This document shows positions 47,132-59,271 of a stretch of DNA of 64,000 nt, in pieces (within the stretch, counting starts at the first letter, position 1; every line of letters starts with the position of its first letter). A program made the translations under genes and the position numbers. Below the pieces are notes generated by a model. It made no database searches, had not been told where the DNA came from, and was given only the letters and a program-made list of their open reading frames with translations. Source of the DNA: an uncultured Bacteroidales bacterium (GTDB taxonomy: Bacteria > Bacteroidota > Bacteroidia > Bacteroidales > Paludibacteraceae); the NCBI GenBank assembly GCA_903911085.1, contig CAIWCC010000084.1, positions 111,831 to 175,830 on the forward strand. The letters are read 5' to 3'.

Positions 47132-48451
47132 TTATGAAATGGTATAAACTCTCACCCAATCTACTTCAAGATGACCAGCGCTTCCATGTTGTTTTTCGGA
47201 AATAAAAGAGTTGAAAGCCAAATACATAGCTTCTTTTGGTATGTTACTAGCGGTTCTGTAAACTTCTAAATCGTTTATCATCCAATACAATTCCTTTTCA
47301 GTCCAAACTAAAGTGTAAATAAAATATTCTAGGTGATTAAGACCAGTTATTTTAATTCCATCCACTACATGTTTGTTGGTGTTGCCAAGTGTTATATGTT
47401 TTCCGTTGTAATGGAAAATGTTGATGAAAGGTAATTTTGAATCAGCTCCCAACCAGAATGCATGATGGAAGTTTCCTGAACATCGGATTTTGGCTCGGAA
47501 AATACCTTGTTTCTGACGAAATTTGTCTGCGGTTTGCAGCACATCCGACGTGAATTGGAATTCTTTTTCGATAAACCCTTTTTTAGTGTGCCATGCTGGT
47601 GCAACAACTTTTTCGTGTTTAGTAGCAATTTTTAAAATACCTTTGTCAACAGATACATTTTTGCCCGAATGATTGGCTTGTTTCTCATTTGCAAACGAAT
47701 GATTGCCAATTAATGCTGGACTTTTATAATGAAAGCCAAAATTCCAATGCGATTTATCTAAAGTATTCCAATTAAATTCATCATTGAAAGTCAAGTTTAA
47801 TTTCTTGTATTTATCAAAACGTTCAGGTTTTTCATTTTCGTAGAAATCAATGTCTGGATTTTTAGCTAATTCAAACATTCGTTGCTCTTGAACATATTCT
47901 GGCGTACTTGTCCACCTATTTTGATTTTTCCAAAAGTCATTTGCTTTTATAAAATCAGGTGATGCAATTTTGAGCTTCAATTGTTCATATTCCTTGATAA
48001 TAAACGATTCATGAAAACGCATGTAAGTTTTATAAGCTTTTGAATGCTCAAAATCTTTCAATTTTTTTAGTGTTTCGTTTGCGCTTACCTTCTTTTTGTC
48101 GCCTAATTGTTCATATTCGGGTGTTGATTTGAATAACTGATACGACTTCAGTTCTTCCGAATCCAAAACGCTGTAATATAGTTGAATAGATGGTGAGTTT
48201 TTGAGTTTTGTGTACTTCTTGTAACTCTGATATTCCTCTGTATCTTTGTATTTTCGATTTTGTAAAGTCTTTTTGTTTTCTTTAAAGTTAGCCGAGTTAA
48301 CAATATGATATAATGACTTGTATTCGGCAAGTTCAATAGATTTCCCAACCTCTTCGTAGCGATGCATAGCAATTACTAGATCAGCTTCATTTTTTTCGAG
48401 TTTTGCAGTTGGAGTGATACCTCCAAAAAGCCTTTTCCAAAACAAATTCAT
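47132..48451 (-). CDS. GH16-fold protein lacking the catalytic residues, with N-terminal helical repeats
   Basis: 439 residues, no signal peptide. Residues 20-200 are helical and hold degenerate repeats around EYQSYKKYTKLKNSP, ELKSYQLFKSTPEYEQL and KAYKTYMRFHES. Residues 215-439 have the concanavalin-like GH16 layout: LTFNDEFNWNTLDKSHWNF at the start, KQGIFRAKIRCSG, HAFWLGAD, and VDWVRVY at the end. The GH16 active-site strand normally reads EIDxxE; here the place is filled by FINIFH, so both catalytic glutamates are gone. It is probably a binding or structural protein, not an enzyme. It follows the LOG gene by 37 bases. Confidence 0.72.
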   Translation of the reverse strand: MNLFWKRLFGGITPTAKLEKNEADLVIAMHRYEEVGKSIELAEYKSLYHIVNSANFKENKKTLQNRKYKDTEEYQSYKKYTKLKNSPSIQLYYSVLDSEELKSYQLFKSTPEYEQLGDKKKVSANETLKKLKDFEHSKAYKTYMRFHESFIIKEYEQLKLKIASPDFIKANDFWKNQNRWTSTPEYVQEQRMFELAKNPDIDFYENEKPERFDKYKKLNLTFNDEFNWNTLDKSHWNFGFHYKSPALIGNHSFANEKQANHSGKNVSVDKGILKIATKHEKVVAPAWHTKKGFIEKEFQFTSDVLQTADKFRQKQGIFRAKIRCSGNFHHAFWLGADSKLPFINIFHYNGKHITLGNTNKHVVDGIKITGLNHLEYFIYTLVWTEKELYWMINDLEVYRTASNIPKEAMYLAFNSFISEKQHGSAGHLEVDWVRVYTIS

Positions 48452-48488
48452 GATTTCATGGGTTTAAAGTGAATAAAAAATTGTAATT

Positions 48489-49037
48489 TCAAAAAGATAA
48501 TTGTCTGGAATTGATAATTTTAATACATTCTGTAATGTCTTCTACAATTATAGGTTTATACCTTTCTTCGATTGGGATAAATAATTCGTTTCGCATCAAA
48601 TCAATTTGTTCCAAAAAATAATTGTAAAAGCCAGCTTGGTTTATTATAACTAAGGTTTTATTATGTTCGCCTACTATACCAGAGGTAATTACATCTAACA
48701 TTTCGTCTAAAGTGCCATAACTACCTGGAAGCACTACAAACATATCAGAAAGTTCTTTCATCTTGTCCTTACGCTGACTCATAGTTTCAACAACTATAAG
48801 TTCTGATGGTAATGAACTTTGACGTTTCATTCGAATAATGGCTTGGGCGATAACCCCAATTATTTTACCATTTTTACTGAAAGATCCTTCTGCTACTGCG
48901 TCCATCAAACCACCAGTAGCGCCACCATAAACAAGTGTGTTTCCGCTTTTGGCTATAAATTCACCTAACTCGAATGCCGCTTGTTTATAGTGTTCGGCTA
49001 TGTGGTTGCTCGATGAGCAGTAAACTGCAATGTTCAT
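48489..49037 (-). CDS. LOG family protein (nucleoside-5'-monophosphate phosphoribohydrolase type)
   Basis: 182 residues, Rossmann-like. Signatures VYGGATGGLMDAVAEG and PGSYGTLDEMLDVIT (the PGGxGTxxE motif with Gly to Ser) mark the LOG/YvdD family, whose members cleave base from NMPs, including cytokinin ribotides. The serine in PGSYGT is a common variant. Its in vivo substrate is unknown. It sits between gyrB and the GH16-like gene on the same strand. Confidence 0.85.
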   Translation of the reverse strand: MNIAVYCSSSNHIAEHYKQAAFELGEFIAKSGNTLVYGGATGGLMDAVAEGSFSKNGKIIGVIAQAIIRMKRQSSLPSELIVVETMSQRKDKMKELSDMFVVLPGSYGTLDEMLDVITSGIVGEHNKTLVIINQAGFYNYFLEQIDLMRNELFIPIEERYKPIIVEDITECIKIINSRQLSF

Positions 49038-49122
49038 TTTTTAGTTGACAGTTATTAGTTTACAGTTGATAGTTTACAGTGTTAATATAATATCAATTAT
49101 CAACTGTCAATTATCAACTTAA
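49038..49122. repeat. TTGACAGTT/AACTGTCAA spacer repeat between the LOG gene and gyrB
   Basis: TTGACAGTT at about 49043-49052 is answered by AACTGTCAA near 49102-49110, with GTTTACAGTTGATAG units between. It is the same style of sequence as the linker inside kdsA-kdsC. Confidence 0.6.
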
Positions 49123-51099
<1,977 letters not shown>

Positions 51100-51169
51100 T
51101 TATATACAGTTGTTTAGTTGTGAATCAACTTTTTGTTTTAATGTTTTAAAAAGTCGCCCAAAAAACAGA

Positions 51170-51177
51170 CAAATATA
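51170..51177 (-). promoter_or_regulatory. -7 element of gyrB
   Basis: Minus-strand TATATTTG, 85 bases before the ATG at 51084; no clear -33. Confidence 0.4.
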
Positions 51178-51350
51178 ACACAAAAAAATGATATATAAGT
51201 AAAGTTTTTGGTAAAAATGAGTAAAAATACTTCATTTATGAAATCTAATAATTGATTTGTATTAATTCTCGAACAACCGATTTTAAATGTAAAATTGTAA
51301 TTTGTTTATTTTATTGCTAAACTTGTGAATATTTGATTATAAAATATGGA

Positions 51351-52235
51351 TTAATACCTCTTTTTTACTAGAACTTTTATTCCATCATTAATAGTTTTTA
51401 CGAGTATTTCAGTACCTTCTTCATAGGGTTCGCCATCGTAGTGAAACGGACCAGATTCTTCTCGTTTTAATAGAATTTGCTCTGCGCGTAAAGTTGTCAT
51501 AAACAAATCCTTATCAATTGTTTTTGCGAATAATTGTAATGCCAATGCAGGTATTGCAATAATTGGGAAATTACTCATAATTGAAATATCCATTTTGCCA
51601 TCTTGCACGCTTGCTTGTGGTGCAATATATGCGTTGTTGCCCCACTGAGAAGCATTGGCAAATGTCAACACGAAGGCTTTTGCTTTTAAATCTATACCTT
51701 CGCCTATTAAATGAACATTCTGTGATTTATAACTAAAATATCCAGTAATTATTTTCTCAATATATCGCATTACTCCACGTTTTTTCCCTTTTGCAAATTC
51801 TGTACTTACATATGCATCAAAGCCAGTTCCGCAGGTGCAAAAAAATGGTTTATCATTTACCATGCCATAATCAATATAAATTGATTCCGACTGATTTAGC
51901 TGTTGAATCGCTTTTGTAACACTCATCGGTACTCCAAGATGACGAGCTAAGCCATTTCCAGAACCAATAGGAATTATACCCAATGAAGTATTGGTATGTA
52001 TCAAAGCACAAGCTACTTCGTTTACCGTTCCGTCGCCACCAACAGCTATTACCCAGCGAAAATTTCGAGCAACAAAATCTTTTGCTAGCTCTGTTCCGTG
52101 ACCGCGATATTTTGTAAATACAATCTCCGACAAAAATTTATTCTCGTCCAGGTATTTATTTATCAATGCCGGAATTTCGTTTTTTTTTCCTTTCCCCGAA
52201 ATGGGATTGATAATAAATGCGATTTTTAATTTCAT
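51351..52235 (-). CDS. Diacylglycerol/lipid kinase family protein
   Basis: 294 residues of the DAGK catalytic family. The nucleotide-binding motif is AVGGDGTVNEVACAL, followed by IPIGSGNGLARHLG, and the C-terminal part has the PFHYDGEPYE motif. Family members (DgkB, YegS, BmrU) phosphorylate diacylglycerol or similar lipids at the membrane. Start and length are normal; the exact lipid is not predictable. Single gene. Confidence 0.87.
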   Translation of the reverse strand: MKLKIAFIINPISGKGKKNEIPALINKYLDENKFLSEIVFTKYRGHGTELAKDFVARNFRWVIAVGGDGTVNEVACALIHTNTSLGIIPIGSGNGLARHLGVPMSVTKAIQQLNQSESIYIDYGMVNDKPFFCTCGTGFDAYVSTEFAKGKKRGVMRYIEKIITGYFSYKSQNVHLIGEGIDLKAKAFVLTFANASQWGNNAYIAPQASVQDGKMDISIMSNFPIIAIPALALQLFAKTIDKDLFMTTLRAEQILLKREESGPFHYDGEPYEEGTEILVKTINDGIKVLVKKRY

Positions 52236-52362
52236 TCTTTTTTAATGAGTAATATGTTTTTGAAGATTATGTAAAATTGTTTCAAACTAACACTATACTT
52301 AATTTTACAATAAGCAACTTGAAAACTGATGACTTTAGTAATTAGATTTTAAAAACAAAATG

Positions 52363-52390
52363 CAAAGATACGTATATTTTTTAGCTCAAA
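52363..52390 (-). promoter_or_regulatory. Candidate promoter of the lipid kinase gene
   Basis: Minus strand: TTTG at 52390-52387, 16 bases, TATCTTTG at 52370-52363; the spacing is somewhat short. It lies 128 bases upstream of the ATG. Confidence 0.45.
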
Positions 52391-52542
52391 ATAAACAACA
52401 AATCAAAAAAAATAGTTCTATTATTCAAAATTTTGAATAAATTATTTTTATTTTACTCATTAATACAAACCTACTTAACATATATAATTCTAATTATAAG
52501 TCAAAAGTATAAAGTTAAAGCTCATGGAGATTTATGATTAAT

Positions 52543-52791
52543 AATTATTGTTGTCCAGTAAAAACAAAAGAAAAAATAGTGTCGCTCCTATGGAGCTCTG
52601 GTAATTCTTGTAACTTATTGACTACCATAATTTCGTCCCGATGGGACTAAAGATTTAGCTGCATCGCAGCGTAATTATTGTAGAAAAATTCAAACCACAA
52701 AACCTAAGCCCCATTCGGGGCGACATTATAGCAAGTCTTGTTGCATTAAGATATACAGCAATTATATAAAATGTTTACCGCACAACAATGA
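52543..52791. repeat. Four-hairpin interspersed repeat, copy 1 (intact stems)
   Basis: A 249-base unit found again at 57211-57458. It holds four short perfect hairpins in a row: GCTCC-TAT-GGAGC (52584-52596), GTCCC-GAT-GGGAC (52635-52647), GCTGC-ATC-GCAGC (52658-52670) and GCCCC-ATTC-GGGGC (52708-52721). There is no coding frame. It lies in the 1-kb gap between the lipid kinase and argC; the rest of that gap, apart from the promoters, shows nothing. Confidence 0.8.
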
Positions 52792-53070
52792 TTAATAATA
52801 CTTTTTGGTACTGTCAATGTCTATGTTTGAATGGAAATATAGTAGGAAAAAATTAAGTCATCATATTTTCCAAATATAGCCATATGTTATATGGTTCAGA
52901 TTGATAATGTATTAGATTATTTTTTAGTTACGAATTGAGCTTGCTATTACATCGGTTTTCCGAATTAATTTCTGAAATAATATTGCTTATTTTTAGTCTT
53001 TTTGACAGTGAAACATATAAAACATTTCTAATTGTAATAAACATGTGAAACAAAAAGTGAGATTTTTAAG

Positions 53071-53102
53071 TTTGTATTTTATAAATAAATCACTTACCTT
53101 TG
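53071..53102 (+). promoter_or_regulatory. Promoter of argC
   Basis: TTTG at 53071-53074, 20 bases, TACCTTTG at 53095-53102, leaving a leader of about 150 bases. I found no recognisable arginine operator or attenuator in it. Confidence 0.7.
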
Positions 53103-53260
53103 GAGTTTGAAATTTAAACCTAAAAATGATTAACACATTTTGTTCATAAGTACTTGTTGATTGTAATTATTTTATAAATCAATTGATTTAAAGAAAATTA
53201 CAAACAAAAACTATTTTGCGGACAACATTTTGATTAAAATTAAACAATATATACTTTCTA

Positions 53261-54235
53261 ATGACTAAAATTAAAGTAGGCGTTATTGGCGGCGCCGGTT
53301 ATACCGCCGGAGAATTGCTTAGGATTCTTATTCATCATCCTGCAGTAGAAATTGTGTTTGTAAATAGTAGTAGTAACGCTGGAAATCAGATTGCCGATAT
53401 TCACGGTGGATTAATTGGAGAAACAGATTTGGTTTTTACATCCGAATTACCTTTTGAAGAAGTGGATGCGCTATTTCTTTGCTCTGCACATGGTGATAGT
53501 AAAAAGTTTATGGATAATAATTCTATTCCAACTTCAATAAAGATTATCGACTTATCGACCGACTATCGTGCAAAAAGTCCAAATCATAGTTTTGTGTATG
53601 GTTTGCCAGAATTGAATCGTGATGCTATCAAATTAGCCACTCGTATAGCCAATCCAGGATGTTTTGCAACAGCTATTCAGTTGGCTTTGTTTCCATTGGC
53701 AGCCGCAGGTTTATTAACTGACGAAATTCATGTTAACGCTATTACAGGATCTACTGGTGCAGGCGTAAAACCGTCTGAGACATCTCATTTTAGCTGGCGC
53801 AATAACAATATTTCTATTTACAAACCTTTTGGACACCAACATTTGGAAGAAATAGGTCAATCGTTGAGCCAATTGCAAACAGGTTTCAATAAAGCAGTCA
53901 ATTTTATTCCTGTACGTGGTAATTTTCCACGTGGAATTTATGTAACTGCTTATACATATTGTACTTTGAGTTTATCTGAAGCAAAAAATTTATACAAGGA
54001 ATTCTACAAAGATGCTGCTTTTACTTTTGTTACTGATAAAAACCCCGACATGAAGCAAGTGGTAAATACAAATAAAGGAATTGTTTATTTAGAAAAGCAC
54101 GGTGATAAACTACTGATTGTTTCAATGATAGATAATTTATTGAAGGGTGCTTCTGGTCAAGCTGTGCAAAACATGAATTTGATGTTTGGACTTGATGAAA
54201 AGATGGGATTGGGACTGAAAGCTATTGGATTCTGA
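53261..54235 (+). CDS. argC: N-acetyl-gamma-glutamyl-phosphate reductase
   Basis: 324 residues. NADP-binding start GVIGGAGYTAGELLRILI; catalytic Cys in IANPGCFATAIQLAL; substrate region GSTGAGVKPSETSHFSW; conserved HQHLEEI. It reduces N-acetylglutamyl phosphate to the semialdehyde in arginine synthesis, in the cytoplasm. It stands alone here, while in many Bacteroidota it is grouped with argG and argD. The ArgE-like gene is 10 kb upstream. Confidence 0.94.
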   Translation: MTKIKVGVIGGAGYTAGELLRILIHHPAVEIVFVNSSSNAGNQIADIHGGLIGETDLVFTSELPFEEVDALFLCSAHGDSKKFMDNNSIPTSIKIIDLSTDYRAKSPNHSFVYGLPELNRDAIKLATRIANPGCFATAIQLALFPLAAAGLLTDEIHVNAITGSTGAGVKPSETSHFSWRNNNISIYKPFGHQHLEEIGQSLSQLQTGFNKAVNFIPVRGNFPRGIYVTAYTYCTLSLSEAKNLYKEFYKDAAFTFVTDKNPDMKQVVNTNKGIVYLEKHGDKLLIVSMIDNLLKGASGQAVQNMNLMFGLDEKMGLGLKAIGF

Positions 54236-54350
54236 TATTTTTCAGTGATTAAGTTCTTTTAGTTAATATACAGTGTAATCTGTAAATATCTCTTTTTAAA
54301 ATCAATTCTTTTAAGGCTAAAACTTCATCACGGAGTTAGAAGTCTGATAA

Positions 54351-54392
54351 AAAAATCTCCAATCCTATTTAAAATGGATTGGAGATTTTTCT
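54351..54392 (+). terminator. Strong terminator after argC
   Basis: AAAAATCTCCAATCC pairs perfectly with GGATTGGAGATTTTT around TATTTAAAAT-type loop bases. The A-rich 5' arm and T-rich 3' arm let it work in both directions. Confidence 0.85.
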
Positions 54393-54617
54393 ATTTATAT
54401 GCCTAAATACTAATTGTTTGAGTGGTGTGTAAAAATTGTGATTATTTATGAGCGACAAAATATTTTCTTTTTTATTGTGTTTTTTAAATCCAAATAGTGA
54501 GGTGATTCCGTCTAATATACAAATAAAGCAATAAATGTAAGAAATTTTACAATTAATAGCCTTTGTTTTTATAGACAAAATAAATAAAACTATTCAAATT
54601 TAAAAAAAAACAGAATC

Positions 54618-55007
54618 ATGAAAACAATCAAAAACAATTTAGTAAAAAGAGCATTGATTTTTGTAGGTCTCGTATTATTAGGAATGCAAGTGTTTGCGCA
54701 AGATTCATTTGTTGTTAAAGGTCGCATTGTTAAAACAGATAAACAAGGAGTTAAAAGTGCAACAGTTACTCTTTTAGATTCCAAAACACTTGAGGTAGTT
54801 GCTGCTGATGTTTGTGACAAAAATGGAGTGTTTGTAATCGAAAATCTTAAAAAGGGCGAATACATTCTCTCGGTAAGCAAACCAGGATTTACAAAATCTG
54901 AAACCCGCTTCATTCAAATTACTGATAGCGGAAATATGATTGACCGTACGAATTTAGTTTTGAAGAAAACACCTAAAAAAACTTCCGATTTGGATGCGAT
55001 AATATAA
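54618..55007 (+). CDS. Secreted carboxypeptidase-regulatory-like (CnaB-type) domain protein
   Basis: 129 residues. A signal peptide (about 1-28, ending VFAQ) is followed by one beta-sandwich domain (FVVKGRIVKTDKQGVKSATV, GVFVIENLKKGEYILSVSKPGF). This domain normally caps TonB-dependent receptors and surface proteins; here it stands alone with a short tail. Probably periplasmic or surface-associated; partner unknown. Confidence 0.75.
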   Translation: MKTIKNNLVKRALIFVGLVLLGMQVFAQDSFVVKGRIVKTDKQGVKSATVTLLDSKTLEVVAADVCDKNGVFVIENLKKGEYILSVSKPGFTKSETRFIQITDSGNMIDRTNLVLKKTPKKTSDLDAII

Positions 55008-55320
55008 TATATTAGAGCAAAGAACTATGTTAATCAGCACTTTGCCATATTCAAAAGTATAAGTTGAAAAATGCTGTTTTATTAGAGTTTAACTTTGATT
55101 TATATTTTCAACTTTGGTTTACTTTTTAAATAACTAAAGTGGTATTAATTGATAGAGGAAATGATTGGATAAAGTAATATGAAATAGCGTTTTCGATTAG
55201 GTTTTGTATTTGATTTTCTTTAATTTGCGTTGTTGTTAAATTCACTCAAAACTCTTTTCCAACATTTCCTCTTAATGCTTGTTAGTAGTTTGACAATGAG
55301 AAAGTATTATGTTGAATTAT

Positions 55321-55372
55321 AAAAAAAGTCTTAGAAATAATTAGGTATAACCTTTATTTCTAAGACTTTTTT
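55321..55372. terminator. Bidirectional terminator between the CnaB-like gene and proS
   Basis: A 19-base arm at 55322-55340 containing AAGTCTTAGAAATA pairs with 55354-55372, and GGTATAACC can pair within the loop. It is flanked by A and T runs. The stretch 55008-55320 before it shows no gene. Confidence 0.85.
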
Positions 55373-55479
55373 CAGTTATTATTCGTTTTGATATTTTATC
55401 TGCCTAAAAACTTTTATTTATTCAAAGTTAGAGAATTTTATTTTCCAGAATAAGGCATTTAATTGTACGAAACACTATC

Positions 55480-56961
55480 TTAATATGACCTTGCAAATAC
55501 CACTCGTTGTGTTGAAGGTTTGCCTGTTACCATACAAAAACCAGATGTTTTGTCACCCTCTAATGGTATGCAACGAATAGTTGCTTTGGTTTCCTCTTTA
55601 ATTTTCTCTTCTGTTTCTGGCGTTCCATCCCAGTGGCACATCAAGAATCCTCCTTTTTCAATTTCCACTTTAAAATCGTCATAAGAATTCACTTCACGTG
55701 TAACTGAAGTGCGATAATCTTTGGCTTTTTGGAAGATGTTTGACTGAATTTCTTTTAATAAATTGCTGATATATAAGTCTATGCCATCAAGTGATACTGT
55801 TTCTTTTGATAAATTGTCACGTCGTGCAACTTCCACTGTATTATTTTCGAGGTCACGAGCACCAATAGCCAATCGAACAGGCACACCTTTAAGTTCGTAT
55901 TCTGCAAATTTCCAACCTGGTTTTTTGTTGTCGTTGTTGTCGAATTTCACACTAATATTCAGTGCTTTTAATTTTGCGGTGATTTCAGCAACTTTTTCCG
56001 AAATAGCAGCCAATTGTTCTTCATTTTTGTAAATTGGAACAATCACTACTTGAAATGGTGCTAAAGTTGGAGGTAAAACCAAACCGTTATCGTCGGAATG
56101 AGTCATAATTAATGCACCAATTAGACGGGTGGAAACGCCCCAAGAAGAAGCCCATACATAGTCCAATTTGTTGTTTTTGTCCATAAAAGTAACATCAAAC
56201 GCTTTGGCAAAATTCTGACCTAAGAAGTGCGAAGTGCCAGCTTGTAGCGCTTTGCCATCTTGCATTAAAGCTTCAATGCAGAATGTTTCCAAAGCTCCCG
56301 CAAAACGTTCGTTAGCCGATTTGATACCTTTAATTACTGGTACAGCCATAAATCGTTCGGCGAAATCGGCATAAACTTCAAGCATTTTTTTTGTTTCTTC
56401 AAATGCTTCATTTTCTGTAGCGTGAGCTGTGTGTCCTTCTTGCCACAAGAATTCTGTGGTACGAAGAAATAAGCGTGTGCGCATTTCCCAACGTACAACA
56501 TTTGCCCATTGATTTACCAAAATTGGTAAGTCGCGGTAGGATTGAATCCAACCTTTATATGTGTTCCAAATAATTGTTTCTGAAGTTGGGCGAACAATCA
56601 ATTCTTCTTCCAATTTTGCTTCTGGGTCTACTATCAAACCTTTTCCGTCGGGACTAGCCATTAATCGATGGTGGGTTACAACGGCACATTCTTTAGCAAA
56701 ACCATCAACGTGTTCGGCTTCTTTGCTCAAAAATGATTTTGGAATAAACAAAGGAAAATAGGCGTTTACGTGACCAGTTTCTTTGAACATACGATCAAGT
56801 TCTGCCTGAATTTTTTCCCAAATTGCATAACCATAAGGCTTAATTACCATGCAGCCACGTACAGCTGAACTTTCTGCCAAATCGGCTTTTATTACCAAAT
56901 CATTGTACCATTGCGAATAGTTTTCGCTGCGCGAAGTCAATTCTTTTAATTCTTTTGCCAT
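55480..56961 (-). CDS. proS: Prolyl-tRNA synthetase, eukaryote/archaeal-type
   Basis: 493 residues from the ATG at 56961; an earlier ATG (57006) lies upstream of the -7 element. Class II synthetase without the bacterial editing insert: [19 protein letters not shown] (motif 1 region), [16 protein letters not shown] (motif 2 region), and a C-terminal extension ending in the family's Tyr (FARSY). It charges tRNA-Pro. This short form is normal in Bacteroidota. Confidence 0.94.
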   Translation of the reverse strand: MAKELKELTSRSENYSQWYNDLVIKADLAESSAVRGCMVIKPYGYAIWEKIQAELDRMFKETGHVNAYFPLFIPKSFLSKEAEHVDGFAKECAVVTHHRLMASPDGKGLIVDPEAKLEEELIVRPTSETIIWNTYKGWIQSYRDLPILVNQWANVVRWEMRTRLFLRTTEFLWQEGHTAHATENEAFEETKKMLEVYADFAERFMAVPVIKGIKSANERFAGALETFCIEALMQDGKALQAGTSHFLGQNFAKAFDVTFMDKNNKLDYVWASSWGVSTRLIGALIMTHSDDNGLVLPPTLAPFQVVIVPIYKNEEQLAAISEKVAEITAKLKALNISVKFDNNDNKKPGWKFAEYELKGVPVRLAIGARDLENNTVEVARRDNLSKETVSLDGIDLYISNLLKEIQSNIFQKAKDYRTSVTREVNSYDDFKVEIEKGGFLMCHWDGTPETEEKIKEETKATIRCIPLEGDKTSGFCMVTGKPSTQRVVFARSY

Positions 56962-56993
56962 ATAACTTTGTTCTATTTTACTTTTTCGAAGTG

Positions 56994-57001
56994 CAAAGAT
57001 A
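56994..57001 (-). promoter_or_regulatory. -7 element of proS
   Basis: Minus-strand TATCTTTG, 32 bases before the ATG at 56961. It settles that start choice. No clear -33. Confidence 0.5.
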
Positions 57002-57210
57002 ATCATTTTTTTAGGAATCTCTATTTGTGTATTATCAACTTAAGCTACAAAACTATAAATCTAATTTGGTGTGATAATTTTATCGTTATAGCTGCACTTT
57101 TAATTTTCTTTCAAAAGTGATTGCAATTATATCTTTTTCACTTTGCTCTAAAATTATAATTCTTACATTCATTTCACTAACTGCAAGTAGCTGTCGATTT
57201 TATAAAAAAC

Positions 57211-57458
57211 AATTAGTGTTGTCCGGTAAAAACAAAAGAAAAAAAGTGTCGCTCCTAAGGTGCTCTGGTAAAACTTGTAACTTATTGACTTTAATAATTT
57301 CGTCCCGATGTGACTAAATATTTAGCTGCATAGAAGCGAAATTATGGTAGAAAAATTCAAACCACAAAACCTATGCCTCATTCGGCGTGACATTATAGCA
57401 AGTCTTACTGTATAAAGACTTAGAGCAATTATATAAAATGTTTACCCTATAACAATGA
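57211..57458. repeat. Four-hairpin interspersed repeat, copy 2 (decayed stems)
   Basis: Same unit and orientation as 52543-52791. Each of the four stems now carries one or more mismatches: GCTCC/GGTGC (57251-57263), GTCCC/GTGAC (57302-57314), GCTGC/GAAGC (57325-57337) and GCCTC/GGCGT (57375-57388). Sequence between the hairpins is well kept. The surrounding gap (57002-57586) has no gene. Confidence 0.75.
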
Positions 57459-57499
57459 AAAACAATATAGTTTCAATCATTAATTTACTGTAAAATCTA

Positions 57500-57529
57500 T
57501 TGGCAAATTGAAATAATTATTTACATTTG
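57500..57529 (+). promoter_or_regulatory. Promoter of the ABC transporter operon
   Basis: TTG at 57500-57502, 19 bases, TACATTTG at 57522-57529; 58 bases before the ATG at 57587. Confidence 0.6.
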
Positions 57530-57586
57530 CAAGATAAAACCTTTTGGTTGGAAATACATTTTTTACTCAATAAATAATATTTGCAA

Positions 57587-58435
57587 ATGAAAGAAATGAT
57601 TAGTATTAGCAAGCTTGATTTCCGCTATGGAGGACAATCGCGTTTGTTGTCTAACTTGGATTTGAAGATAGATGCAGGAAAAGTGCATGGACTTTTTGGT
57701 ATAAATGGTGAAGGTAAAAGCACTCTTCTGAAATTAATTTCGGGAGCAATATTTCCGTTAAGAGGAGAAATTAGTGTACTTGGATTTGTGCCCAAAGACA
57801 GAAAACCAAAAATGCTGCAAGACGTTTTTTTCTTAACCGAAGAATTCCCAGAAACTTCAATTAGTATAAAATTATTTACTAAAATTTATGCACCTTTCTA
57901 TCCAAAGTTTAGCATTGGTAGATTCCAAGGATATTTAAATGAGTTTGCTCTAGATAATAATACTCCCGATATAAGTAAGCTGTCGTACGGTCAAAAAAAG
58001 AAATTTTGGATTGCTTTTGGACTGGCTACCAACTCAAAAATAATAATGCTTGATGAGCCCACTAATGGACTCGACATTCCTTCTAAAGGACAATTTCGTA
58101 GAATGATAGATTCTGTGAAAAGTAAAGAATGTTGCATTATAATTTCTTCACACCAAGTGCTCGATTTGGAAAATATTATTGATAATATTATCATTATGGA
58201 TAATCACGATGTTCTTTTTAATGCTTCAATTAGGAGCATTTTGAAAAAAATATATTTTAAGGAAGGAAACGACGGTGAAGTAGATGAAGTGCTGATTTAT
58301 AAAGAAGACACACGCGAAGGTTTGTTTAAAATTTGTGAGAACAAAACTGAAAAGGAAAGTAAACTGAATATAGAATTATTGTTTAATGCAGCTATTTCTC
58401 AAAAAGTTATATTTAAAAATCTATTCGCAAATTAG
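57587..58435 (+). CDS. ABC transporter ATP-binding protein
   Basis: 282 residues (ATG 57587; ATG 57596 is also possible). Walker A GINGEGKST, ABC signature LSYGQKKKF, Walker B IIMLDEPTNGLD and the switch His in ISSHQV are intact. The closest style is the ATPases of small two-gene ABC-2 exporters. Its membrane partner is the next gene, 71 bases on. The substrate is unknown. Confidence 0.9.
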   Translation: MKEMISISKLDFRYGGQSRLLSNLDLKIDAGKVHGLFGINGEGKSTLLKLISGAIFPLRGEISVLGFVPKDRKPKMLQDVFFLTEEFPETSISIKLFTKIYAPFYPKFSIGRFQGYLNEFALDNNTPDISKLSYGQKKKFWIAFGLATNSKIIMLDEPTNGLDIPSKGQFRRMIDSVKSKECCIIISSHQVLDLENIIDNIIIMDNHDVLFNASIRSILKKIYFKEGNDGEVDEVLIYKEDTREGLFKICENKTEKESKLNIELLFNAAISQKVIFKNLFAN

Positions 58436-58506
58436 AGAAAAAACTATTCTGTTTAATTCAAAATTTATCAAAAGAAAAGTCACACAAATTATCTCTAATT
58501 AAAATT

Positions 58507-59271
58507 ATGATAAAAGAAATAAATATTAAATCAATTTTGTTGTTACTTCGTCGTTATTTTCTCGAGAATGTTTACCGTGAAATAATGTTTTGGAGTGTTA
58601 TCGCATTACTTTTTACCGTACTCGATCAACGCGATTTTGTAATAATGATAATGTACATTGGCAGTCTTGTTTTTTCAAATCATTTGTACAAAGAATTATG
58701 GAATGGGCATATTGGAACACATTTCTTGATGATTCCGGCAACGCATTTGGATAAATTGATTACTGCCATTATTTTGAATACAGTGTATTATTTTATTATG
58801 ATGATAATATCTTATGTAATTGGTAATCTTTTGATTATATTTATTTATCACACTTTATTGCAAATACCAATTCCAGTAAATTGGGATTTATTTATTGCAT
58901 CATATACATATTTCGACAATGGAATAATGCAAGTTTCGCAAAGTAATGAATTTTGGAGAATATTTGGAACTTTTGCAACCATACAAGCTTTTATAATGTT
59001 GGGTTCGCTTTATTTTAATCGAAGCTACACGCTGAAAACTTTCTTTAGTTTAATGACATTATTTCTTGTTTTGCTTGCAATTCAAATTGTTTTTTTTAAA
59101 ACTATATGGGATGTAAAACACATAAGTAATGCCATTTATCCAGTATTTATTATGATAAATGACTCAACAATTCCATTGGCTATCACCAATTCAATAAATA
59201 TAGCGAGTTATTTTCTGCTTCCGTTTTTGTGGGTTGTTTGTTATTATCGATTAACCGAAAGGCAAAGCTAA
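58507..59271 (+). CDS. ABC-2 type membrane subunit
   Basis: 254 residues with about six membrane helices and few charged residues within them; no strong motif. Its place after the ATPase gene marks it as the permease. The pair resembles Bacteroidota exporters of unknown cargo. Two small membrane protein genes follow and may belong to the same unit. Confidence 0.75.
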   Translation: MIKEINIKSILLLLRRYFLENVYREIMFWSVIALLFTVLDQRDFVIMIMYIGSLVFSNHLYKELWNGHIGTHFLMIPATHLDKLITAIILNTVYYFIMMIISYVIGNLLIIFIYHTLLQIPIPVNWDLFIASYTYFDNGIMQVSQSNEFWRIFGTFATIQAFIMLGSLYFNRSYTLKTFFSLMTLFLVLLAIQIVFFKTIWDVKHISNAIYPVFIMINDSTIPLAITNSINIASYFLLPFLWVVCYYRLTERQS

